A DNA stretch of 7,434 nucleotides from Halobacteria archaeon (GTDB lineage Archaea > Halobacteriota > Methanoliparia > Methanoliparales > Methanoliparaceae), in the NCBI GenBank assembly GCA_013329575.1, contig DUJX01000096.1, positions 1 to 7,434 of the forward strand. The letters are read 5' to 3'. Of this stretch, positions 1 through 7,244 are shown piece after piece. The notes beneath the pieces are model-generated. The model searched no databases. It was given only the letters and a program-made list of their open reading frames with translations, and had not been told where the DNA came from. How positions within the stretch are numbered: position 1 is the stretch's first letter; every line of letters begins with the position of its first letter. A program made the translations under genes and the position numbers.

Positions 1-1849
1 TCTCCTCGTTCTTGGGTGTTACCATATCACACCACTCTTTCATCTCGGGTATGTATATATCCAGTTTATGGTCATCATGGGTGACCTCTGAGAAATTATC
101 ATCGAGATCCATCTTGCCTATCCATAATCCTTGAGGATTGTCCAAAATCGCCTGAAATATCTCTTCCCCCATGAAAGGACTCTCTGTAAACCCAGCACGG
201 ACTGCGTTCTCTTTGAATTTTTTAGGCGAAGTCATCAGTATAGTCCATAACTGTGCCAAGTTGACAGATCCCATCTCTTTACCTATCGTCTTTGCCACGA
301 TGAAAGGTGTTTTCCTCACTAAATTCGGATTTTCACTCAAATAATTCATCAGTTCCATTCCAAAGGTGATCCTGTCCTCTTTTGCAGCATCGTATAATTC
401 TTTGGGTATTGTGGGGATCAATCCAAGTTTGTCTGCAAGTCTAGTATGTATCTCGCTCATCTCGAGCTGTTCTCCATCCGGTTTAATAAGCGGTCTCCTC
501 AGTTGGAAATAAACCTCCGGGTATGTAAATTCAAAGAAAAAACCATCGTATGATTCATAGGCAGATCTGGAAGGTAGTACGTAGTGGGCAAACCGTGCCG
601 TCTCTGTAAGTGCTATGTCGTAGACAACGAGCAGGTCTAAACTACTGAATGCTTTCTCATACATGGTAGTATCCGCATAAGACCTCAACGCATTCGATTG
701 GCAGCATAAAACCGCCCTTAATCTATCTTTATTATTGCTTAAAATCTCTTCCGGCAAGACGTTTGGAGGAAATACTCCACAAAATGCTGGAATACCCGTT
801 TCAACCGTACGCCATGTCTTCTCATCTCGTTCATCTGTATGTGAACAGATAGGCATTAAATAACCAGGAACTACGTTTCCACACGGGACACAATAGTTAC
901 CTGTAATTATAAACAGGATAGACAGCAGATAGGTTGTCAAGGTGCTATGCCTATTCATATAGACGCCTAAATCTGGATGACAAGCCGCCCTCTTCTCGTA
1001 AATCAGCCTGCATACTTCTTTAACGTCTTCATAATCAAGCTCACAGACTTTTATAGCTTCTTCTATATCAAATCCGGTGAACCAGTCCTTTATCTTATCA
1101 AATCCGCTGACGTGTCTGTCGATATACTCTCTATCTATCCATCCTTCCTTGAGTACGAGTGCAATCATTGCCTTAAAAAGAAGCGCATCGGTTCCTGGCC
1201 TGATTGCTAGATGGATATTAGCGATCTTAGCCGTCTCAGACTTCCTAGGATCTATTATTACCAAAGTCTTATCAGGATTTTTAGAAAACTCTCTGAGGAC
1301 TACCGGCGCTCTTGGCATCTGATGCGATACCATCCCGTTCCAGCCGACCCCTACAAGCACATCAGATCTCGCCTCATCAGTTATAGGAAATTTATACTGT
1401 CTGCCTATAATTCGTCCTTGGCTCCAAAAAAATCCGCTAAATTCTTGAGCGAGGCTACTATAATGGTATCTCGACCCCAAGGACCTAAGAAGAGTGACAC
1501 CGAACGTTGTCTCAAGATGACTCGGTCCTCCTCCGCTTAGATAAGCGATAGACCTGCCTCCGTGTTTTTTAATAATTTGGCTGAGTTTTTCTGCGATCTC
1601 TCCAATGGCATCGTCCCACGATATCTTTTTAAATTCTCCATCGACCTGCTTTAACGGATATTTTATCCTGTCTGCATTATGTTGATGATACGCGATATTC
1701 CTTTCTTTTCTGCAGATATAACCTCTGTTTCTCGGATTATCTTTATCGCCCCTTACCTCTACTATTTTGTTATCCTCTATCCTAACTTCAGTTCCACATG
1801 ACTGGGGACATAAGACACACCCCGTTTTATACCAATTATCATTCTCCAT
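1..1849 (-). CDS. Molybdopterin oxidoreductase, [4Fe-4S]-containing catalytic subunit (3' end cut by window edge)
   Basis: Reading the minus strand from ATG at 1849 gives 616 codons with no stop, so the C-terminal part lies beyond position 1. Near the N-terminus C11-x2-C14-x3-C18-x27-C46 forms the [4Fe-4S] motif of the DMSO reductase/formate dehydrogenase superfamily. Further signatures are a KISWDDA segment (residues 75-81), an IDP motif at 199-201, RPGTDA at 217-222 (typical bis-MGD binding) and a TETA segment followed by YVLPSRSAYE, as usual before the C-terminal dinucleotide-binding domain, which is missing here. No twin-arginine signal is present, so the protein is probably cytoplasmic. 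Around the usual metal-ligand position (about residues 128-140, SSLAQEFSG) there is no cysteine, which argues against a classical formate dehydrogenase or Nap-type enzyme. The start is fixed by an in-frame TGA shortly upstream; a weak AGGATG Shine-Dalgarno precedes it. The superfamily is secure; the substrate is unknown. Confidence 0.9.
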   Translation of the reverse strand, partial: MENDNWYKTGCVLCPQSCGTEVRIEDNKIVEVRGDKDNPRNRGYICRKERNIAYHQHNADRIKYPLKQVDGEFKKISWDDAIGEIAEKLSQIIKKHGGRSIAYLSGGGPSHLETTFGVTLLRSLGSRYHYSSLAQEFSGFFWSQGRIIGRQYKFPITDEARSDVLVGVGWNGMVSHQMPRAPVVLREFSKNPDKTLVIIDPRKSETAKIANIHLAIRPGTDALLFKAMIALVLKEGWIDREYIDRHVSGFDKIKDWFTGFDIEEAIKVCELDYEDVKEVCRLIYEKRAACHPDLGVYMNRHSTLTTYLLSILFIITGNYCVPCGNVVPGYLMPICSHTDERDEKTWRTVETGIPAFCGVFPPNVLPEEILSNNKDRLRAVLCCQSNALRSYADTTMYEKAFSSLDLLVVYDIALTETARFAHYVLPSRSAYESYDGFFFEFTYPEVYFQLRRPLIKPDGEQLEMSEIHTRLADKLGLIPTIPKELYDAAKEDRITFGMELMNYLSENPNLVRKTPFIVAKTIGKEMGSVNLAQLWTILMTSPKKFKENAVRAGFTESPFMGEEIFQAILDNPQGLWIGKMDLDDNFSEVTHDDHKLDIYIPEMKEWCDMVTPKNEE

Positions 1850-1881
1850 ATAGACACATCCTGTTAATCAGTTTCTATTAG

Positions 1882-1896
1882 ATAAATATAAATATT
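1882..1896 (-). promoter_or_regulatory. Putative TATA box for the molybdopterin oxidoreductase gene
   Basis: On the minus strand this reads as an archaeal-style TATA element (AATATTTATATTTAT), centred about 40 bp upstream of the ATG at 1849. Initiation about 25 bp downstream would leave a short leader of 10-15 nt holding the AGGATG Shine-Dalgarno-like sequence. The whole region is very AT-rich, so chance matches are likely. Confidence 0.35.
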
Positions 1897-1913
1897 AACA
1901 TTTAATTATTTTA

Positions 1914-1925
1914 AAAATTTATAAG
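1914..1925 (+). promoter_or_regulatory. Putative BRE/TATA element for the radical SAM gene
   Basis: An A-run followed by TTTATAAG on the plus strand resembles an archaeal BRE plus TATA box. Transcription would begin near 1946 and give a leader of about 40 nt carrying the strong Shine-Dalgarno at 1972-1978. It lies back to back with the candidate promoter of the divergent gene. This is inference from sequence resemblance only. Confidence 0.35.
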
Positions 1926-1971
1926 GCGATATAAGTAATATATTAATATCAGAATACACGATTCAGAATAT

Positions 1972-1978
1972 GGAGAGG
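1972..1978 (+). promoter_or_regulatory. Shine-Dalgarno deciding a TTG start
   Basis: GGAGAGG lies 8 nt before TTG at 1987. The nearby ATG at 1970 and GTG at 1982 are in another frame and run straight into TGA at 1988-1990, so the TTG is the only good start for the radical SAM gene. Its product then begins MKIILIQPNYPS, the usual N-terminus of this family. Confidence 0.75.
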
Positions 1979-1986
1979 AAAGTGAT

Positions 1987-3381
1987 TTGAAAATAATTCT
2001 AATACAACCAAATTATCCTTCTATAGTACGGAAGGTTCTTGGAGAAGTAGCTCATCCTTTGGGGCTGGGATATATCGCATCCGTAATTAGAGACGAGCAT
2101 GATGTCATAATATTGGATGCACTGAACTTAGATTATACCGACGAAGAAGTTACCGATGATATAAAAAAGTTTGATCCAGATGCAATAGGAATAACAGCCA
2201 CTACACCAGCCATATATGAGGCATATAACGTTGCAAAAATCGCAAAAACTATAAATCCAGATATAACAACGATTATTGGTGGAGCCCATGCCACCTTTAT
2301 GGCGAGAGAAGTTTTAGAAGAATGCCCATATTTGGATATAGTCGTCCGTGGCGAGGGAGAAGAGACGATACAGGAAGTTTTGCATATATTGGAGAAAAAA
2401 AAGGATCTAAGCAAGATAAGCGGTATTACATACAGACAGAATGGCAAAATTATTGAAACGGAGGATAGGCCACTTATAAAAGATCTTGATACCATACCAT
2501 TCCCATCATACGATTTATTACCAAAGTTAGAATCGAATGGCGTAAAATATGGAGTAATGATGACAAGCAGAGGCTGTCCTTTTAAATGCACATTCTGTTC
2601 ATCATCGCTTTTAGGACAGAAAAGATGGAGAGGACGATCAGCAGATAACGTGGTTGAAGAGATACAATTTTTAGAATCGAGAGGCATAAAAGAGATAGAG
2701 TTTTTGGACGATACTTTTACATTGAATTCCCAGCGTGTGATAGACATATGCGATCGGATAAAAGAGGAAAAAATAGACCTGTCATGGAGTTGCTCTTCAC
2801 GTGTAAACACAATCGATAAAGAGATGGCTGAAAAAATGAAGGAAGTAAGATGCCATACGATATTCTTCGGAGTCGAGTCGGGAACAGACTGGGTTCTTAA
2901 ATCGATCGGTAAAGGGATATCCTTAAAAGACGCAGAAAGATCAGTGCAGATAACAAAAGACCTTAATATGAACTCAATCTGCTCTTTTATTCTTGGAATG
3001 CCCGGAGAAAACATAGATACAATAAATAATACGGTAAACTTTGCGATAAAGTTAGATCCAACTTTTGCTCAATTCTCGATTGCTACACCCTATCCAGGAA
3101 CGGAATTATTTGATATGGCTGTCAAAGAAGGATATTTATTGACGAAAGACTGGACACGATATACCGGAACCGACCCGGTAATGAAGATATTAGATATATC
3201 AACAGAAAAACTTAAAGAGATGTTCACACGTGCATACTTGAAGTTTTATCTCAGGCCGAGCAAGATTTTAGAACAACTAAAGGCAAAAAGGTTTTTTATC
3301 ATAAAGAATGCGGTATCATCAGCGATAGATTATCTAAGGTCGTTAAATAAGAAATATAATATCGATAATACTATTAATTAA
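1987..3381 (+). CDS. Cobalamin-binding-domain radical SAM protein (class B type), function unknown
   Basis: The 464-residue protein has the two-domain layout of B12-dependent radical SAM enzymes. Residues about 1-140 form a Rossmann-like cobalamin-binding domain, with IGGAHAT at 97-103 and RGEGE at 121-125; the DxHxxG base-on motif is absent, as is common in this class. The radical SAM core follows, with C197-x3-C201-x2-C204 in SRGCPFKCTFC binding the catalytic [4Fe-4S] cluster. GMPGE (337-341) and TPYPGTELF (367-375) are typical core motifs. A basic helical tail from about residue 410 (FYLRPSKILEQL) resembles the C-terminal extension of BchE/HpnJ-like proteins. Such enzymes methylate unactivated carbons or rearrange lipids, pigments or cofactors, and the substrate cannot be read from sequence. 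It ends in TAA and stands alone between a divergent oxidoreductase gene and a convergent pseudogene, so context does not help. Confidence 0.92.
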   Translation: MKIILIQPNYPSIVRKVLGEVAHPLGLGYIASVIRDEHDVIILDALNLDYTDEEVTDDIKKFDPDAIGITATTPAIYEAYNVAKIAKTINPDITTIIGGAHATFMAREVLEECPYLDIVVRGEGEETIQEVLHILEKKKDLSKISGITYRQNGKIIETEDRPLIKDLDTIPFPSYDLLPKLESNGVKYGVMMTSRGCPFKCTFCSSSLLGQKRWRGRSADNVVEEIQFLESRGIKEIEFLDDTFTLNSQRVIDICDRIKEEKIDLSWSCSSRVNTIDKEMAEKMKEVRCHTIFFGVESGTDWVLKSIGKGISLKDAERSVQITKDLNMNSICSFILGMPGENIDTINNTVNFAIKLDPTFAQFSIATPYPGTELFDMAVKEGYLLTKDWTRYTGTDPVMKILDISTEKLKEMFTRAYLKFYLRPSKILEQLKAKRFFIIKNAVSSAIDYLRSLNKKYNIDNTIN

Positions 3382-3385
3382 AAAT

Positions 3386-3477
3386 ATGAGAGTGGAGTAG
3401 ATAAAACAAATAAAACCCGATACCAAATATGATAAGAAATTAAGAGACGGATTGTTTAAATTATACTCCATCCTCAT
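3386..3477. repeat. Imperfect inverted repeat in convergent spacer
   Basis: Two 14-nt arms, 3386-3399 and 3464-3477, are reverse complements at 12 of 14 positions and are separated by 64 nt. They sit between the radical SAM stop codon and the pseudogene stop codon. The long loop makes a simple hairpin terminator unlikely. It may be chance or a remnant of a regulatory or mobile sequence. Confidence 0.3.
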
Positions 3478-3482
3478 AAAAA

Positions 3483-4911
3483 CTAAATGGGGTTATCTGT
3501 CTTCTCATTTCTTTGCCAATAAGATACTACATTCATAATGGCTTTGGCTGCCCTATCTATAGAAGGGAAAACAGGAATAGAAGCATCTAAAAGCTTATTC
3601 TCCTCTTCTATCTGCTTATCAAAAAGTAATGCAGGTGGTATCACTACTGCTATAGGCTTTTTGTAGAGATCTTTAAAATTTATAAAAAGATCGGTGAGTC
3701 GTTCATAAACATGCGGCAGGAAAAAAGAGTTGATATCTGCATCATTATTGATTAATAAGAGCTCTATTTTCTCATCTAAAGAAATTAAACTGAATATCTG
3801 TCGTAATAAATCTAATTTTCCTCCTATCTGGCTTAGATCGAACGGATTTCCTTTAATACTGCCTGATAAAGGAATAATCTTATCTATTTCTTCGTTTATT
3901 TCCTTTTCAAGAGGGGGAAGAGATAATCCAACATTTGCGCACGCATCACTACCTGCAACACTTATTCATCCTGCGCCGTCTGCAAATCCTCCTATTAAAG
4001 CAATATTCCCTTTTTTAATCTTAGGGAGAGACTGGAATGCGAGTAAAGTATCTGAGAGTTCTTCGAAACTTTCTACATTTATAGCGCCCGCCTGTTGCAT
4101 AACATTCTTCCAAACTCCGTATGAGCCGCTAAACGACCCGGTATGGAATGATGCAGCTTTAGCTCCTATGGATGTTCTTCCTCCTTTCCATAAAACGATC
4201 GGTTTAACCGTAGAAACTCTTTTTACTAGATCAAACAACTTTTTTCCATTCTTCGATCCTTCTATATACATGCCTATTACTTTTGTCTTTGGATCTTCAG
4301 CGAAGTATTCCAGAAAATCCAGTTCGTTCAGGTCACGTCCGTTGCCATAACTGACAATCTTGCTGAATCCCATTTTTCTTCTTGTACCATCCATGATCAA
4401 TCTTGTAGCATGTCCACCGCTCTGAGATACAAACGCTATAGATCCTTCTTTTCCCAGCCCATAAAAAGTCATTCCTATTTCAGGAGACAAAACTCCGATA
4501 CAATTTGGTCATATAAGGCGTGTTTTGCTATTACGCACTTTATTTATGATTTTCTCTTCCAGAATTTTTCCATTTATATCACCGGTCTCACTAAATCCGG
4601 CAGTGAATATTTGAATAACCTTTAACACCCTTTTTAATGGCATCATCTACAGCATCAACGACTAAATCCCTTGGAATACTGACAATAATATAATCTATAA
4701 AATCGGGAATGGATGAAACAGTCGGAAAAGCTTTAATACCCATGATTTCTCCGGAATTCGGATTTACTGGATATAATCTTCCCTTAAATCCTGAAGAGAG
4801 AAAACCAGATAAGAACAGAGAAGACCTCATCTTTTGTTCGTCTCTATATGCACCAACAATTGCTATAGATTCTGGATAAAAGATCGGTCTTAACTCATCC
4901 AACTTATTCAT
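3483..4911 (-). pseudogene. Acyl-CoA synthetase (NDP-forming) alpha subunit, disrupted by one frameshift and two TGA codons
   Basis: From ATG at 4911 to TAG at 3485-3483 the minus strand encodes a protein of about 475 residues in the same family as the intact neighbour at 5015-6538. It can be read through only by correcting three lesions. At about 4617-4623 one extra base (probably a G) shifts the frame, leading to TAG at 4593-4591; the span of 1429 bp is one base over a multiple of three. At 4511-4509 TGA replaces the glycine of the invariant GPNC motif. At 3968-3966 TGA replaces a glycine in the Gly-rich loop before SDAC. All else is well kept: the N-terminal CoA-binding domain, VSQSG, YGNGRDL, the active-site histidine in FHTGSFSGS, GNPFDL and a full C-terminus. 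The loss is therefore recent, or the lesions are sequencing errors. If real, only a CoA-binding-domain fragment of 106 residues could be made from its own start. Confidence 0.85.
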
Positions 4912-4940
4912 TTATATAACCATCTGATTTATCCTTTTTT

Positions 4941-4953
4941 TCAATATTTAAAG
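4941..4953. promoter_or_regulatory. Putative shared divergent promoter element between the two synthetase paralogues
   Basis: The 103-bp gap between the diverging starts (4911 minus, 5015 plus) is very AT-rich. CAATATTTAAAG at about 4942-4953 contains the palindrome TTTAAA and can be read as a TATA-like box on the minus strand, about 35 bp before the ATG at 4911. For the plus strand the TTTAATTAAT at 4975-4984 is an alternative nearer to the ATG at 5015. No repeat that would suggest a specific repressor was found. Confidence 0.25.
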
Positions 4954-5000
4954 ATTACTAAAAAAAGAATAAAGTTTAATTAATAGAAAATCTTAACAAA

Positions 5001-5005
5001 AGAGA
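5001..5005 (+). promoter_or_regulatory. Shine-Dalgarno-like AGAGA supporting the ATG at 5015
   Basis: AGAGA is 9 nt before ATG at 5015 but directly abuts the in-frame TTG at 5006, which is too close for use. This favours ATG 5015 and a product beginning MSYNIVEKLDKLFNPKSIA, aligning with the paralogue's N-terminus (MNKLDELRPIFYPESIA). Confidence 0.5.
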
Positions 5006-5014
5006 TTGATAATT

Positions 5015-6538
5015 ATGTCTTATAACATTGTAGAGAAACTTGATAAACTGTTTAATCCTAAAAGCATCGCACTTTTTGGTGCATCTAACAAGATAAAGAT
5101 AGGCACTATCTCATTATTAACGATTCTTGCAGGAGACTACAAAGGCGAAATATATCCTATACATCCGAGAGATGATAATATTTTGGGGATAAAAGCATAC
5201 CCTAAATTGAAGGATGTACCAAAACAGGTAGACCTAGCGATAATCTCTGTGCCTGCAAAGAATGTACCTTCTGTCATGGAAGACTGCATAGATAACGGGG
5301 TTGGTTCAGCGGTTATATATTCTTCCAATTTTTCAGAGGTTGGAGAGGAAGGAAAACGGTTGGAAGAAGAGGTTATCAGAATAGCAAAAAAAGGCGGGAT
5401 ACGTTTCGTCGGTCCCAACTGTATGGGTATTGTGAATACTTCTATAAATCTATGTGCCTTGATGAATCTTACCATCCCTCGAAAAGGAGATGTCTCAATG
5501 GTATCACAGAGCGGAACGTTGGGCACCATAAGCATGATAAATGCATCTTCACACGGTGTTGGATTTAATAAGTTCGTGAGCAGCGGTAACGAGGCAGACC
5601 TTAAGATGGAAGATTACATAGAGTATTTGGTACAGGATGAAGATACCCATGTGATAGTTGCGTTTGTAGAAGGAACAAGAAATGGTAAAAGGTTTATAGA
5701 TGTTGCAGAAAAAGCAACGGAGAGTAAACCATTCATCATATTGAAAGGTGGTACTACAACTGCTGGAAGTACCGCTGCACATTCTCATACTGGCAGTATG
5801 GCTGGGTCGGATCAAATTTATGATGCATTATTCAGACAGAAAGGAGTAATACGAGCAAATGACGAACAAGATATGGTAAATTTGATAAAAGGTTTTTCAA
5901 AATCAATCCTACCTATAGGTAAAAATGTTGCAATATATACGTCTGGTGGCGGTTTTGGAGTTTTGACATCTGATGCATGTGAAAAAAATGGATTAAATGT
6001 GGCTAAATTATCTGATGAGACAATAAATACTCTTAACAAGATACTACCTCCATTCTGGAGCCATGGAAATCCTATCGATATTACCGCATCCGGTGGTATG
6101 AGTTTTGATTCTAGAATTAATGTAGAATCGATGGAGATTTTATTAAGTGCTGAAGAGGTAGATTCTGTAATATTCATGGAGTTTAATTTTGATGGTTATA
6201 TGGAAAAGATGTTACCAGAGATACCAAATGAGGATATAAAAAATATTATGATCGTAGCAACGGAGGGGGGCCTTTTAGATGTAGAATCAGAGACAAAAAA
6301 GATCATCGAACTTAAAGAGAGATATAAAAAACCTATGATCTGTGTGAATATTTCTGGTACTTATTATGGGGGAGATAAAATATTGGAAGATGGAGGAATC
6401 CCAGTATATTTGACTACATCTGATGCAGCTCATGTATTATCAAAATTGTTATATTATAACGAGTTTCTCAATAAAAAAAGACGGGTCATTGATGAAGAAA
6501 AGGATATGATTGATATAAAGGAAAGAATAACCAAATAA
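5015..6538 (+). CDS. Acyl-CoA synthetase (NDP-forming), alpha subunit
   Basis: This 507-residue protein has the three-domain architecture of the alpha subunit of archaeal ADP-forming acetyl/acyl-CoA synthetase. A CoA-binding Rossmann domain (about 5-130) carries NPKSIALFGAS and ends in GPNC at 133-136. The first succinyl-CoA-ligase-like domain (about 155-290) has VSQSG (163-167), SGNEADL (190-196) and the HSHTGSMAGSD segment whose H258 matches the phosphorylated histidine of the family. The third domain (about 300-480) has the loop SGGGFGVLTSDAC and GNPIDI (351-356). The enzyme class converts acyl-CoA, NDP and phosphate to acid, CoA and NTP in the cytoplasm, and is the main substrate-level phosphorylation step in peptide- and sugar-fermenting archaea. 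The ATP-grasp (beta) part is neither fused nor adjacent, so a partner must lie elsewhere. Acyl specificity is unknown. A degenerate paralogue lies head to head upstream. An in-frame TTG at 5006 is a less likely start. Confidence 0.9.
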   Translation: MSYNIVEKLDKLFNPKSIALFGASNKIKIGTISLLTILAGDYKGEIYPIHPRDDNILGIKAYPKLKDVPKQVDLAIISVPAKNVPSVMEDCIDNGVGSAVIYSSNFSEVGEEGKRLEEEVIRIAKKGGIRFVGPNCMGIVNTSINLCALMNLTIPRKGDVSMVSQSGTLGTISMINASSHGVGFNKFVSSGNEADLKMEDYIEYLVQDEDTHVIVAFVEGTRNGKRFIDVAEKATESKPFIILKGGTTTAGSTAAHSHTGSMAGSDQIYDALFRQKGVIRANDEQDMVNLIKGFSKSILPIGKNVAIYTSGGGFGVLTSDACEKNGLNVAKLSDETINTLNKILPPFWSHGNPIDITASGGMSFDSRINVESMEILLSAEEVDSVIFMEFNFDGYMEKMLPEIPNEDIKNIMIVATEGGLLDVESETKKIIELKERYKKPMICVNISGTYYGGDKILEDGGIPVYLTTSDAAHVLSKLLYYNEFLNKKRRVIDEEKDMIDIKERITK

Positions 6539-6584
6539 CGATGTATAGGTTTATTAACATAGACCAGTGATAAAGAATGGAGTT

Positions 6585-6591
6585 AAAAAAA
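6585..6591 (-). terminator. T-run terminator for the LOG gene
   Basis: On the minus strand seven consecutive T occur 32 bp after the LOG stop codon at 6623. No GC-rich hairpin precedes it, which fits archaeal intrinsic termination. Confidence 0.45.
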
Positions 6592-6599
6592 CATATTCC

Positions 6600-6619
6600 T
6601 TTTTTATTAATCTTTTTTT
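6600..6619 (+). terminator. Double T-run terminator after the intact synthetase gene
   Basis: T6 at 6600-6605 and T7 at 6613-6619, about 60-80 bp after the TAA at 6538, form a two-part T-tract with no stem-loop, as typical for archaeal intrinsic terminators. It stops just before the end of the convergent LOG gene. Confidence 0.55.
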
Positions 6620-6622
6620 GGA

Positions 6623-7201
6623 TTATCTGAACCATTTATCAGGTATTTTTGTTGGGGAATAATTTTCTAAATAAGATAACGCATCCTGAGGGTCGGAAGT
6701 AACATAATACGTCTCTTTATACGCAGATTTAGCAAATTTTTCTTCATATATCCTATCAAAAAATTCAAACAAAATATCGTAAAATCCTTTTGTATTATAA
6801 AAAATAATAGGTTTATTGTGGCGTTTAAGCTGTTTAAGAGTAAGTACCTCAAATATCTCTTCAAGTGTACCAAAACCTCCTGGAAGAGCAAAAAAAGCGT
6901 CTGACAGATCTTCCATTATCCTTTTTCGCTCATACATATCCTCAGTCACTATCAATTGGTCTGCACTACTGTTAGATATTCCTTCATCTTTTAAAAACCA
7001 AGGTATGACACCTATAACCTTTCCACCGTTATTCTGGACAGATACAGCAACCTCACCCATTAAACCGACGTTTGTACCACCATATATGAGAGTATACCCT
7101 CTCTCACCCATCAATCTACCGAGATCTCTCGCTGCATCAAAATAATCCGGACTTACAGCATCGCTTGATGATGCAAAAACACATATATTCATCGATATCA
7201 T
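6623..7201 (-). CDS. LOG-family protein (nucleoside 5'-monophosphate phosphoribohydrolase / lysine decarboxylase-like fold)
   Basis: The 192-residue protein has the full LOG signature: YGGTNVGLMG (residues 40-49), the ERKRIM segment (91-96) following M89, and PGGFGTLEE (107-115), which forms the nucleotide-binding and catalytic site. Its length suits the short, dimeric type of the family. Characterised members cleave the N-glycosidic bond of cytokinin or ordinary nucleoside monophosphates to release the base and ribose 5-phosphate; the old label 'lysine decarboxylase' is not supported. In a prokaryote a role in nucleotide salvage or clean-up is the safest guess. ATG at 7201 and ATG at 7192 are both possible starts, and the second gives the cleaner N-terminus MNICVFASSSD. 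Neither has a clear Shine-Dalgarno, so a leaderless message is possible. The gene lies 43 bp downstream of the racemase-like gene on the same strand and converges with the synthetase gene. Confidence 0.93.
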   Translation of the reverse strand: MISMNICVFASSSDAVSPDYFDAARDLGRLMGERGYTLIYGGTNVGLMGEVAVSVQNNGGKVIGVIPWFLKDEGISNSSADQLIVTEDMYERKRIMEDLSDAFFALPGGFGTLEEIFEVLTLKQLKRHNKPIIFYNTKGFYDILFEFFDRIYEEKFAKSAYKETYYVTSDPQDALSYLENYSPTKIPDKWFR

Positions 7202-7212
7202 CTTTTTTTACC

Positions 7213-7224
7213 AATATTATTATA
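7213..7224 (-). promoter_or_regulatory. Possible TATA box for a leaderless LOG transcript
   Basis: TATAATAATATT on the minus strand is centred about 20 bp before ATG 7201 and about 27 bp before ATG 7192. That spacing would place the transcription start at or next to the start codon, agreeing with the lack of a Shine-Dalgarno. Co-transcription from the upstream racemase-like gene is the alternative. Confidence 0.3.
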
Positions 7225-7244
7225 CAAAATTAGGTAATCTATAT

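Noticed and set aside
977..1540. Three overlapping plus-strand ORFs of 77-109 codons
   Set aside because: They lie opposite the molybdopterin oxidoreductase, which is open over its entire length with clear motifs. Their translations show no family features.
1970..1990. Six-codon upstream ORF overlapping the radical SAM TTG start
   Set aside because: ATG at 1970 followed by TGA at 1988-1990 could suggest translational coupling, but the Shine-Dalgarno for TTG is inside it and the ATG has no ribosome binding site of its own. It is most likely chance.
2133..3014. Minus-strand ORF of 293 codons
   Set aside because: It is antisense to the radical SAM gene, whose cluster and cobalamin-domain motifs are in the plus frame. 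The antisense translation shows nothing recognisable.
3730..4350. Plus-strand ORF of 206 codons
   Set aside because: It is the antisense shadow of the disrupted synthetase gene. The minus-strand frame carries the conserved motifs; this one shows none.
3966..4490. Separate 174-codon gene starting at ATG 4490
   Set aside because: It begins in the middle of the synthetase fold and ends at the second TGA. Homology continues in frame on both sides, so it is a fragment of the broken gene.
3966..4511. Selenocysteine or pyrrolysine insertion at the in-frame stop codons
   Set aside because: The TGA codons replace glycine, not cysteine, positions; pyrrolysine uses TAG; and the frameshift in the same gene would still need an explanation.
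5137..6177. Minus-strand ORFs opposite the intact synthetase gene
   Set aside because: All three lie inside the coding region of a well-supported plus-strand gene and have no recognisable sequence features.
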